Source: Haliclona indistincta (lineage: Eukaryota; Porifera; Demospongiae; Haplosclerida; Chalinidae). From it: a stretch of DNA of 64,000 nucleotides. The position numbers were made by a program, and so were the translations under genes. Below the pieces are notes generated by a model, which saw nothing but the letters and a program-made list of their open reading frames with translations, had not been told where the DNA came from and did no database searches. Below, one piece after another: positions 1 to 11,016 of this stretch. The stretch is taken from positions 731,382 to 795,381 of the forward strand of contig OZ024784.1 of NCBI GenBank assembly GCA_964017065.1, read 5' to 3'. Positions within the stretch are counted from its first letter, which is position 1. The number at the start of each line of letters is the position of its first letter.

Positions 1-130
1 ACACATCTTGAGCTTGTGCCATCGTGTAAGATTACATTATTTGTTGTTATGCATTCACAAACTGAAGACAAGTCCAGCCACTGTTGGAATATCATGTTAC
101 TCAGTTCACATTGTTTTCTGTTCTTTGCAG

Positions 131-1637
131 TGGATGATCAAAGACCTTATTTGAAGCTTCAATGCAGTTCAAAGTATCGGGCAAATGGAACGTTTCAAGT
201 GACATTGGAGTGGTCTGTAGCCCCAAGTGTTCGTGGCCTGCAGGCTATCCAAGAGTTCCAGCTTCTTAGACAAGTTCCACACAACACCAGCAAGGAAACA
301 GTGTCAAGAAAGGTGAATGAAACATTATCTATCTACACCCACAAAGGAGTGCCTCAATTTACCATTTTCGCTTCTTGGTTGAATGCACAGGATAACAAGT
401 TCAACTATACCTTTATTGAAACCATTGAAGCAAACCAAGTTACACCAAATCACACCTACACATTTCTGGTGAGATATTTAAATAATGCATTTATGAGATT
501 CACTTGTAGTCCAAGCCGTGGGTTGGGCATACAGTTTGTTTATTAGTACCAATTGTCAGTTTGTAAACACCTCTTTGATATGCCTTTAAAATGACTACAC
601 TTGATATGATATTGTGTGTCATAGGTGCGGCCATTACAGAACAAGAGGTATAACTGGCGTCCGATACCAGTCGAGGCGTCCTGCAGAGTGTCTACCACAC
701 CTAACCAGCCACCTAGCCAGGTCAGCAATGTCAGCGTGGTGGGATACCGGCTAGTCCAGCAGCAGAACATGATCAAGTTCACTACCACATGGAATGCACT
801 GACTGAGTTTGTAACCAATTATAAGATCATAATCACAAATGGAACAGAGCACATCACTAACGAACAGATAATTCTAGTGAGCTAATATTTATGCAATTGC
901 ACCCAATTAAACCCTTTTAAAAGAAGACTAATTCACTAAGTAGTAACGCCTTTTTACCTCAACATGTAGGCAAACCAGACAACAGCAGACACTGAGCTTC
1001 ATTTGATGAACGTCACAGGACATTGCCTTTATCTCAAAGTATGCTCATAAGTATGGTTTGTCTGTTTAATGTTTTGTTTGACAGGTCATAGCTACCAGAT
1101 GGTCCCAAGACAGCATTGCTAGCGATGCTTTGGTGTTGCCTAGAGATACACTTTGTGTCAATAGTAGTATTGACTACGACTTCAAAAATGCCTCAGGTGA
1201 TGAAGAAGGTCGAAGTAAGTAGGTCATTGTTGTTGACGTGAAACTCACACACTTTGCACCTACTGCAGTCACGGTGTATTACAAAAGCGAGGCGTCTACA
1301 AAGAAGGTGTTTGACATTGGCTGCAGTGGAGTAGACCAGAGCAACTTTGGTGGCTTTGAAAAGAGATTAGCAAGCATAGAAGACAAGTAGGTTGGCAGCA
1401 ATTAGCTGGCTAATGGTTCTCCCACACACGGGTTGTGTTGTTGTTGATGCTGTGGCTGTAACACGATGCTTTATGAAATTAAACAATCTGACGATCATAT
1501 TACTCCACAGATTAGCCAGACTCTCCCACAGTCTTGGAACAAGAACTGCAAATGGTACCTTAACTGATCGATTGAATTCACTCAATCAAAAATTGGATAC
1601 CATTTTAACTCGACTTGAATCAAGTAACGGGCGATAA
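131..1637 (+). CDS. 3' part of a multi-FN3 extracellular protein with a coiled-coil tail (partial)
   Basis: This is the 3' end of a gene entering from the left. Exons with GT/AG borders: 131-468, 625-876, 970-1038, 1085-1214, 1269-1386, 1511-1637 (TAA stop). The first two exons read as FN3-like beta-sandwich sequence with many N-glycosylation sites (for example NETL, NYTF, NGTE). They resemble the third and fourth FN3 domains of the receptors further right. Where those receptors carry WSNWS, this copy has the degenerate RWSQDS. I see no transmembrane helix. The last two exons carry two heptad stretches, FEKRLASIEDKLARL and LTDRLNSLNQKLDTILTRLE, with hydrophobic residues at 4-3 spacing, which indicates a coiled coil. 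The product is probably a secreted or oligomerising member of the receptor family lacking the kinase. The signal peptide lies outside the window, so secretion is inferred. Confidence 0.7.
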
Positions 1638-1808
1638 AAACCTATCTCTTTATAATTATTTCATAGATCATTGTAATAAAAATTTTCCACACACACACAC
1701 ACACACTACAATTCATACAAAACCTTGTATTAAATTCTACAGTTGCAATAAAAATTGTAAACATTCAAAAATTTGTTGTGCTCTAAAAATTGATACGCCG
1801 AGAAACAA
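1638..1808. repeat. AT-rich intergenic spacer with a (CA)n microsatellite
   Basis: The spacer lies between the stop codons of two convergent genes. It contains a CA dinucleotide run at about 1689-1707 and AT-rich sequence likely to hold both 3' UTR ends. No gene is visible in it. Confidence 0.6.
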
Positions 1809-3767
1809 TTATAATTTTTGCTTCCAAAAGAAACCCTTCTTTAGTTGGAATCTTTGAAAGTTAGCTTCTGAATGTTCAACATTAGTCAGCTTAACCATAT
1901 CCCATAGCTGGTCTGGATTTCTCTCTGCTGGTCTACTATTCTTGTAGGCGCAGCACTGTAGCATGTGGACGGCAACTGTAGATGACGAATCGCTAGGAAT
2001 CCAACGTTGAACATGATTAAACGTCTTTGTGAATTTCCAGATCTAAGAAAACAAACGAAGATCAGTCAAATAACTAATCATGCCCCTTAATTAGCTATAA
2101 TACGTAGACTAAGCTATGTTTCAGACATAATTGATTGTTCTGGGAACCAGCCAACCGGACAACTAGAAACCTAACAAACACTAGCAACTAGTCTACACAG
2201 GGGTCAACTAGGGGATTGAACTCCTTCAGGAGTGTGTCACACAATCCTGCTCTCTCTGCAGTCTGCACTGTAGTAAGTTACTAGTGTCTTAGCTACAACT
2301 ACAACTGATCATAACAGTTTGAAGGCACACGCAGACAAGATGGCTCTTCACCCTCGTCACAGAGTAAATTAATCGGCAAATCCAATTAACTGATTGCTAC
2401 CAATAAAGCTTAATATTAGTGACACTAAAGCTAACAACTTAGATATACATGTAGCCAGGCTTGTACCCAGGAAACTAGCCCTGTACCCAAGAACCTAGCC
2501 TCGTACCCAGGTTTTAGTGAGGCTAGGAGTCTACCAGGAGCCAGCAATGATGCTCGATGCAGCCGATGCAAACAATTTTTTCAGTCGTAGCAAAATTTGA
2601 TTAGTATGCAGTTTCTAACTGTCTAGTCTAAAGTAGTTGTCAAACATACAAACAGTGTTGTAGTCTTACCGCAGGTCCCTGCTGCCATTTATCATTGCTC
2701 TTCACCCAGTGTTTATACACTATACCCTTCTTCTTGACCAGCTCATGAGTGACGCTGCGTATGTGCCAGTTCACTTGTGATAAGCACCAAAGGCTCAATG
2801 AGTCTAGATAGTCTATGATCTTCATGAACACCTCAACAGGAAGCTGTCCCAGGTAATCCAGACTACCCTCCCAGTCATCATATCCAAACTGGGCTAACTC
2901 CTTCTTCTTAATCAACTCAGCTTCGTAGGAACTGTTGCCCGAGCAACTAGTTGTGGTCTGTAGAGGTCGCACGACAAAGGACCCAGCGTACGAAGAGTAG
3001 TCAAGCTGTGAGCCGCGAGGAGAAGGAGAGTATTGAGTGGTTCCATACGTGCAACCATAGATATGGAGAGGGCATCTACGAATCCTCATGTTATACCCGT
3101 CGGAAACCAAGTCACTGTGATTCTGGTGATGCGAGTTGTACTCATCTCTACGGATGAACTGGCTACATCCTATAGCATGGTCGGGGAGAATCTCTTTAGG
3201 AGCAAAGTAGTAGTGACGAACTCGATCAGCCAAATCACTATGATCAAAATAAGCCTTTTCTCCAGCTTTGAACAACGCCCACTGCACAGTCCTGTCTCGT
3301 TTGATTGAAGGAAAATTGATTAACCCTATCTGAGAAGTAGTTTCAGTTGAGGGGAAGTACTGTCGCTGGTTCTCACAAAGATCAGAGTTTGGAGCCTTCT
3401 GATTGTGCAAGAATTCTAAGTCATCTAGCAATAATTTAGCATCGGGCAAGGTGGAGTCTATGTCGGCATCAAGAGTTTCGATGGTAGGTAATCGCGTTCT
3501 GCTGTAGAAGTACTTGCACTGAGTAACCCAGGCGGGGCAGTGAGAGAGATGACTAGACATTTTCTTTCTCTTCAGCGTCTTCGTGCACCCACCAGACGAG
3601 TTGAGACAGGGTATCACAGCCTCGAGACAAATGTGCTTCAGATGTTCTTCAAGTTTGCAGACGTGAAGACACACGCTACAGTTCGGACAAGGCTCCATCG
3701 GGCACCCAGCGGCTAAGCTGCAAGTAGCACGAACACACTTGTTACAGTGTTCGTGAGCCGACGCCAT
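1809..3767 (-). CDS. FBXO30/FBXO40-like: F-box only protein 30/40-like (TRAF-type zinc finger plus C-terminal F-box)
   Basis: The gene has two exons on the minus strand: 3767-2670 (start ATG, donor GTAAGA) and 2042-1809 (acceptor TTTCTTAG, TAA stop). The phase-0 junction gives ...GPA/IWKFTKTFNH. The N-terminal ~90 residues are Cys/His-rich with the spacing of the TRAF-like zinc finger of FBXO30/FBXO40 (CNKCVRATC, then CPMEPCPNCSVCLHVC, then CSHCPA-like repeats). Near residue 310 is an F-box (LPVEVFMKIIDYLDSLSLWC), followed by the family's C-terminal block with W-K-F-T. Known family members are substrate adaptors of SCF (SKP1-CUL1-F-box) ubiquitin ligases, so a cytoplasmic or nuclear E3 role is expected. 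The protein is about 440 aa, shorter than vertebrate FBXO30 because the central region is reduced. It is the only clear non-receptor host gene in the window and is head-to-head with receptor gene A. Confidence 0.88.
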
Positions 3768-3890
3768 GATTAGAATTCCCTCCTGTACACGCCCCCCGCC
3801 CCCATCCCATTGAGGGCTTTAATTATTTTTTCGCGGGGACTATAAAATTTGTACTAGACCACTGAAGAAGAGACTGCTACACGTGTGATC
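3768..3890. promoter_or_regulatory. Short bidirectional promoter with TATA box
   Basis: Only 123 bp separate the ATG of the minus-strand F-box gene from the ATG of receptor gene A. The stretch contains a C-rich tract (about 3790-3810), an AT-rich tract and a TATAAAA match at 3841-3847, about 45 bp upstream of the gene A start. It must hold both promoters, or the genes' 5' UTRs overlap. The TATA box is seen; the promoter function is inferred. Confidence 0.5.
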
Positions 3891-6800
3891 ATGAAGTTAC
3901 TCTGCTGTCTTGCACTAGTTCTTGTTGCCGGATCACTGTCTGCTAGCGGAACGGCTTGCAGTAACACTACCTGTTATCAATCATCAGGCTCACCACAGAC
4001 ACCGACAACACAAGAAGACGAGGCAATCAACGAGGGAAGATGTTTTGCTGCCTGTGCTTTTGCGGTAGGACTCGTGTAGTTAGTATGCTGCTATTTGAAC
4101 TGATGTTATTGTAGATATTAGGAAACTGTGAAGATTGCAATGATTCCTTGAGTCTACAAGTAAGTGCATTAACCTGATACACCGTGTACATTGCATGTAT
4201 CAACTTGGGGTGCAGGCTACACTCAATACTAGAGACCTAGCCTGGAACTGTTCCATCTATCAGCAGGTTAGTCTAGCCCTATAGGGTCCACCTTGGCTCC
4301 ACCTGGAGATCAAAGTGCATGATGTTTTCATTTCCATCAATAGCTGAAAAATTGCCAGAGGGGGTGTGCAATTGTGACAAACGATTCTCCGGAGATACTG
4401 GAGCTCTGCCAGATACAGTGTGTGAGTAGTTGAACTGCATTACTGCCGGCTCACATCATCCTAACATAGTCTCGGTTCTGTGAAGAGAAGTGCGGCAATC
4501 GAACCGAGTGTGATGCAACTTACAGTAATTCCGACTGCAAGATTAAATGTGATGAAGTAAAGCTTCTCAGCAACTTTGCATATAGCATGATCATTCGGGT
4601 CCTTACAGGTGGATCAGTCTTGCAAGAAAGGCTGTGAAGTAGCGCTTACGATGGAGAGTAGAGAAGGTACCAGATCAAGCCTGCTACTTAGTACTCATGT
4701 CATTCTATCTCAATAGGGAGTGTTCCAGCTAGTCCTATGAACACTCCTTCACTTAATCTATTACCTGATAGTGACAAAGGAGGACAGTACATTCTCGACC
4801 TTGCATTAATTGACACTAGTCAAACAACCGCAAGTCCTTCACAAAGCAATGAAATATTTAGCTTCATAATCAGAATAGAGAGCGACCACTCCACATCTTA
4901 TATTTGGCAGGTACTGAAAATTGTCTTTACATGTAAAATACACTTCATTTATAACTTGCAGGCTAAGCTTAACAGTAGTCGACTTGATTTAGAATATGCT
5001 GCCTGCCTGATAGTCAATGTTTCTTATGCTGCTGTGAACAAGAATGGAATCAGTGCTGAATATTCACCATCATCACAGATATGTGTCAATGGAGGTGATA
5101 GGAATATATAAAGCTGCATGCATGAGAGTTTTTAATTAAAATCAATGTAGAAAACAGATATCCTGAACAATTGCAGAGTATCTCCTTCACTTATGAGGAA
5201 GATCTCCGGTTTTCAAGACACACACTTGCAAATATCAGTTGGTCCAGACCAAGAGGTGCTCAACTAACAGATGTGATATATTACACTATAAGCTATAATG
5301 CATTCAGGTTATGAGTATGTAGAAAGTTACTCATTAGGGATGTTATCAACTTCAGAGGAGTGTGGTGGACTGTATGCTTACAAGACATACTCAGTTCCAA
5401 AAGTATGACAAAAAATAGATTGTGTTAACCAAATTCAAAATTTAATTCAAGATCAGCACAAGTTACGTGGTATCATCTGACACTGAGACAGATCTTCCTT
5501 CTTATAACTGTACCTACACTGTACTAGTAAGTGTATAAATCACTATAATTATTATTCTTTTATGAAAGTTATCATGCATATTTTATATAGCTACGAGTAA
5601 TACCTCAGAAACAAGGTGCATACCCACTAGTAGCCTACATGATTCCAATCTGTGAGTCATACACAACTCACCTGATCAGAAGCACAAGTACATTCTTATG
5701 TTCAGGGACATCACCAGACATGTCCATAAAGTGTAGCCGTGAGCTACTTGTGAACGGTACACTGACAGCAAAAGTGATGTGGACCCTACCAACCATTCCT
5801 GGACTGCTCGAGGCAGTGGAGCATTTTGAAATCACCAGCTTTCTTGTAGACAACAGCAGCCAACCAGCTAGAACACTGGAAGAGTATTCTCACACTGTAG
5901 TGACCACACAGGTAGAGAAGAATAATGTATAAGTAACAGATGATCAGTTCTGTTCTACTATGCATAGATCGATAACAGAGACTATACTGCAGTAATACAT
6001 AACTTAAAACCAACTAATAAGTCATATCTTCAGTATGAAATAAAAGTAAGTTACTTTAGACATCACATACACTGTTTTATCAGGATTTAACTTAATATTT
6101 TTTAGGTAAAATCTATTCAAAACATGAGCTTTAGTTGGAGGAGAGTACCAAAGACTGTAACATGTCATATTGAGTCGATCACAGAATCCCCATCACCTGT
6201 TTCAGCAAGCTTAATCTCCATTGAGAACCTGGTACTTACCAAGGACAAGCAAAATTTAATGATGGAGTATTCATGGAATCCTCCCCAGACTCCAAATGGA
6301 GTCATTGATAGGTACAAGGTGCGAATCACTAAGGGTTCGACACCCACGGTGACAGCTTCACCAGATCTGCAAACTGTATACTCTAAAAGCATCAAGGAGG
6401 TTGGTAAAAAGCTTCTTAAACACATAATATTTGATAAATAATACAGATAGGTTCAACCAGAGATACAATATCCCTAGGCTTGACCACAGTTGCTTGCCTG
6501 TTCTTACAAGTAAGCTGCATGCATGGCGGATTACAATGATAGCTAAATTGAATAGATACGCAGTCGTAATCAGTTTCTCTGGAGCAACTGGAGTGAGCCA
6601 GTGCCACTATCTGCTGACTCTGCAAACCAATGCAGTACTGAAGTAGCAGAATCTACCTCAGTTGCAAATTTGAACTCTGTCATGAGCAGTAGTTCAGAGA
6701 TGTCATCAACTATCACACCACAGCCGTCACAAACACCAAAAACAAAAGGTAAACTCAGAAAAACCCCAAATTCTATTCAGTGTTGTTTTTTTGCTGCAGT

Positions 6801-6927
6801 GGTGAGATTATTGGAGACCATCATATTCCTAGTGACACCAGCAATATTTGTGTGCATTATAATCGCTGTACTGGTGGTAGCTATATTGATTCTGTTGAAA
6901 CGTCGGGCTATCAAAGAAGACCAGTAG
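3891..6927 (+). CDS. Receptor gene A: Cys-rich plus FN3 single-pass membrane receptor, no kinase
   Basis: Eighteen phase-consistent exons give about 705 aa: 3891-4064, 4115-4159, 4216-4266, 4344-4421, 4470-4556, 4609-4666, 4717-4910, 4962-5094, 5151-5255, 5308-5402, 5452-5526, 5591-5651, 5706-5911, 5968-6045, 6106-6399, 6447-6509, 6556-6748, 6800-6927. Domains in order: signal peptide (MKLLCCLALVLVAGSLSA), a Cys-rich module of about 140 residues with many C-x(3-4)-C pairs, four FN3-like domains, a Ser/Thr/Pro stalk, and a transmembrane helix (IIFLVTPAIFVCIIIAVLVV). The tail after the helix is basic and very short, ending KRRAIKEDQ and a TAG. The last FN3 carries LWSNWSEPVPL, a WSxWS match. 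The exon pattern matches the kinase-bearing receptors E and F, but no kinase exons follow. The upstream in-frame GTG at 3885 is not needed; the ATG at 3891 starts a clean signal peptide. A decoy or co-receptor role is inference. Confidence 0.8.
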
Positions 6928-7103
6928 AAAGCATCCATGTACGTGGAGAGAGAAAACTACTAACTGTTGCCTTTAATTTTTTGCTACGCATAGATGCTGT
7001 TGCACAATAATTTATATCATAATTCAACGTCACGTGCATAGTTAGAAAATGTCCAAGTAGTATTAAAACGATTTCTTGACGTATTACTACTGCAAAAGCG
7101 ACA

Positions 7104-8557
7104 ATGACGAGCGTTATACTGCTACTGAGTACTCTTCTCCTGGTGGGTGCTATAGCACCAGTCATCCATGCCTGTTCCATTGAGCCAGGTTGCTCGCCCA
7201 ACGCCGCTAATTCACCTCCGCCGCCGATGCCCACAAAGCATCAAGCATTGTTACACAGCCGCTGTTACTCTGCTTGCCTGCGACTCGTGGTAAGCTGCTG
7301 ACATCAATTCAAGAAGCACCTGAATTTCTCTTGAACAGATCAACAAGGAGCATTTGAAGAACTCGTCTGATCTTTATCTGCATGGAAAATGCAGCAGTGT
7401 TCAAGCGGTATGTACTATAGGCTTGTAGCTACCAATGGCTTCCGTGTTATTGCAGGTAGATGAATGTAAGGCTGGCTGTGTGGAAGGTAGCCATCGACAC
7501 AACACTGCTCCCAATGCAAATCATTGCACTAAGAAATGTGTAAGAGCCTTTACCCCGCACAGCAGTAGTAACCATCTCCTTTTAGTCTACTATATGCAGA
7601 AAAGAGAGCATTATCAAATGGGCAAGCTACCATGGATTGCCAAACTGTACCAGAAAATGTGTAAGTGCGTATAGATAGCTGCACGTGTAGTCTGTGACTT
7701 CGATCATCATTGTCGCCACCACAGAATGTGTCCAACTGTGTCATTGGCTGTATGATGATAATAAAGCACCATCACCCAGGTACAAGCAGCATGCATGTAT
7801 TATTGTATCACAATGAAGTGTTATAAACCCTTTTAGCTACTGGACCATCACTTCTGCCGCCAGTACTGACATATAAAATCGGCAAAAATTCGACTGTTTA
7901 CTCAGTGAAGAGTTCTAGAAGTTTAGAAGCAGCCAAATGGCACAAGAAAGCTTTGCATCACTCTGCATTGGTTATGAAAGTTGATGTTAAGAGCAACAGT
8001 TCTCACTATTATTGGCTGGTATGTACTATTATACTATCACTACCATCTACTTGTAGTTGCTTCCATTATTTTGTAACACTACCCACATACATTTAGTCCG
8101 CATTTATCACTGTAGCCAAAACTAGACATTGAACTTGACCTTGGTCATTTTGCGTGTCAAGCAATACGTGTATCAGTAATGGCTGTCAATGGTAACAAGA
8201 CAACCCACTTTACTCATCCAACTACCAAGCAGTGCATTCACCAAGGTGCGGCGGAATATTGCCACATGTAATCTTATTGTACTTCACACCAGCTCCTAGA
8301 GGTGCAGGCAGAAAATCGAGCAAATGCCATCAGGGAAATTTCCGTCATCTAGTCCACAGGCTGTCCCAAGTAGAGAAAAAGTAAGCCGTATTATATTATA
8401 GTCATTAATAATTTGTGATCTGATTCAATACAGGTTGAATAAAGTGCTTGCTGCACTCTCGTCATCTCACTACAAAAGATTTGAAAAGCAACTGGACAAC
8501 TTTGATGCTAAAATCAATGAAGTTTTGAAGAAAATCTCCATAAAGAAAAAGAACTGA
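7104..8557 (+). CDS. Gene B: short secreted Cys-rich/FN3 protein with coiled-coil tail
   Basis: Nine exons give about 323 aa: 7104-7289, 7339-7407, 7456-7539, about 7607-7660, 7725-7779, 7837-8018, 8116-8245, 8293-8380, 8434-8557. The fourth exon's acceptor is uncertain; 7607 keeps the frame and restores a Cys pattern. Domains: signal peptide (VILLLSTLLLVGAIAPVIHA), a Cys-rich module homologous to that of the receptors, one FN3-like domain matching their first FN3, then a basic linker ending RLSQVEKK. The C-terminus is a heptad helix (KRFEKQLDNFDAKINEVLKK). FN3 domains 2-4, the transmembrane segment and the kinase are absent. The linker and tail exons match those that follow the membrane helix in gene C, in the same splice phase, so B looks like a deletion derivative. 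Likely secreted; a decoy or oligomerising role is inferred. Confidence 0.72.
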
Positions 8558-8720
8558 TCGTTTGACTTTATGTATTAACTGCAATAACAAGTGCATGCAT
8601 GAATGTGAATGTGACTGTTAATAATTCTGTTGTAAAAGCATAATCATTAATCATTAACTACACGAGATGATTCAGTGGTGTTTACAAGATATTGAGAGGT
8701 TAGCTATCGCATTCTTTCAA

Positions 8721-10834
8721 TTAGTCTAGGCCCTGACTAAGATTTGTATGCATTTAATTTAGGAGAGGATAACTGAACTGTTTTAGGGTAATTTGACCCC
8801 AAGGAATAAGATGTGATATGTGCCAAATTGTCTGCCCGCTGCGAAATACCCAAAAATGACCACACCCTTTTTATATCGGCAGTGTCACTAACAATAATTG
8901 CTTTATCTTTTAGTAACCTACTTTCTGGCAACTATTCTAAGGTAATATGACTCTAAGGACTGTATTGGGATGTGTGCCAAAACCAATATTCACTGCTAAA
9001 AACAAAAATGGCTACTCCTTGTTCAGAAATGCATTAACATCGATCTCTATTTTAGTATTTTAAGATTCTGATGGTTTGAAAACAGTACAAGTACAGGGTA
9101 TTACCAACAAAAGACACGATTTATTAACTTGAGGAGTCACTTAAATATAAACTTAGGCAGTATTTTAAAATAATGTTCACAAAAATTAAGTTATTCAGTG
9201 ATAGGGTCTTTGCAGGATTCACCTCCTTTACACTTGCAGTATTTGCAACACTTTGATTCCAGCTACCCTGCAGTGACATATCTGTTCTTGTGGGCCATTT
9301 ACCACATGTACAAGGATCAGGAAGGTCTTCAGGCTTGGAGGTAACAATACCAGGAACTATTAAATTTTCTTTGTGAAACCACACGACTCAGCGTTCATTT
9401 CTAAACCATCTTTAAGTGGGGCTTGTATCCATAGCTGTTGTTGATAATAATCATGCCATTTGAATATGCTTTCTAGCATTGGCTGACGTGCAGGGAATTT
9501 TCTCAAAGTCCATTTTGAGGGAATTGCTATTAAAAGCAGCAAGACGCAAGTCATCAAATTTTTCCAAGTCTTTTGTTGCCTTGAGGCACCTTACTACAGC
9601 ACTAGGGACAATCTTGGAAGGTGTCTTCTCTCTGCACTCCGTGCTCTGACTGGATGTGATACAACTAGCAACGAAGCATGCAGCAATGAAAGCTATCCAC
9701 AACAATTTAACACTGATACAGAGCAGAAAATAATCTAGTAAGGTGTCTAGATAATTAGATACTAGATAATATTCTAGATAATTAGATACTAAACTAGATA
9801 ATTTTCTGCTCTCTGTCAACTCTTGAGTTTTTAAAGACTTGAAGTTCTGTATCAGTGTTAAATTGCTGTGGATAGCTTTCATTGCTGCATGCTTCGTTGC
9901 TAGTTGTATCACATCCAGTCAGAGCACGGAGTGCAGGGAGACACCTTCCAAGATTGTCCCTAGTGCTGTAGTAAGGTGTCTCAAGCCAACAAAGACTTGG
10001 AAACATTTGATGACTTGCGTCTTGCTGCTTTTAATAGCAATTCCCTCAAAATGGACTTTGAGAAAATTCCCTGCACGTCAGCCAATGCTAGAAAGCATAT
10101 TCAAATGGCATGATTATTATCAACAACAGCTATGGATACAAGCCCCACTTAAAGATGGTTTAGAAATGAACGCTGAGTCGTGTGGTTTCACAAAGAAAAT
10201 TTAATAGTTCCTGGTATTGTTATCTCCAAGCCTGAAGACCTTCCTGATCCTTGTACATGTGGTAAATGGCCCACAAGAACGGATATGTCACTGAAGGGTA
10301 GCTGGAATCAAGTGTTGCAAATACTGCAAGTGTAAAGGAGGTGAATCCTGCAAAGACCCTATCACTGAATAACTTAATTTTTGTGAACATCATTTTAAAA
10401 TACTGCCTAAGTTTATTACTCGTCTTTTTGTTGGTAATACCCTGTACTTGTACTGTTTTCAATCCATCAGAATTATAAAAATAATATTAAACTCTTTAAA
10501 ATAGAGATGTTAATGCATTTCTGAAAAAGGTGTAGCCATTTTTGTTTTTAGCAGTGAATATTGGATTTGGCACACATCCCAATACATTCCTTAGGGTCAT
10601 ATTACCTTAGAACAGTTGCTAGAAAGTAGGTCACTAAAATGGTTAAGAAGATAGAGCAATTATTGTTAGTGACACTGCCGTTAAAAAAGGCGTGGTCATT
10701 TTTGAGTATTTCGCAGCGGATAGACAATTTGGCACATATCACATCTTATTCCTTGGGCTCAAATTACCCTAAAACAGTTGAGTTATCCTCTCCTGAATTA
10801 AATGCATACATATCTTAGTCAGGGCCTCCACTAA
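8721..10834. mobile_element. 2.1-kb palindromic (foldback) element, copy 1
   Basis: Two near-identical inverted arms of about 1.03 kb meet at about 9780. The outer ends are inverted repeats of type TTAGT..AGGCCCTGACTAAG, next to sequence reading tcaa on the left and atgggctgg on the right. A second copy lies at 46998-49124. The inverted receptor block lacks the element at the corresponding site (about 23455-23500), so it was inserted or is mobile. Each arm contains broken coding fragments (separate entry). No transposase or clear target-site duplication was recognised, so the superfamily is open. Confidence 0.7.
9124..10204. pseudogene. Broken fragments of an 'ALTGCDTTS' multicopy gene family, one set per palindrome arm
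   Basis: The palindrome arms carry short open fragments on both strands. One (minus 10006-9794, plus its mirror) reads LPALRALTGCDTTSNEAC. Another (plus about 10000-10204 and minus 9557-9360) reads SANARKHIQMA..YYQQQLWIQAPLKDGLE. A third (minus 9384-9124 and its mirror) contains DPCTCGK and a Cys-rich end, with frame breaks. From memory, an ALTGCDTTS motif followed by an R-x-x-YQ-x-x-W block and a Cys-rich tail occurs in a large uncharacterised metazoan family often linked to transposons. Here the pieces are rearranged, reading both toward and away from the centre, and interrupted by stops, so none can make the full protein. Confidence 0.5.
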
Positions 10835-11016
10835 ATGGGCTGGCAGACCATAATTGGGCCTGTATTCAGCTGTCACTCCCCTCAGCCAAAGAGGTTGGGC
10901 CTGCAAGTCGAGCTGCATGCATCTGGAATAACAAAACCGCTATTTTGACTGCATAAAACACGACGAGGATACAACTCACGATCATTATTGTCGTCCTACA
11001 GCAAATTCGAGCTACG

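Noticed and set aside
5252..5310. One-base indel between A and A' as a frameshift
   Set aside because: Comparison with gene C shows this stretch is an intron (donor after 5255, acceptor before 5308), so the indel does not affect the protein.
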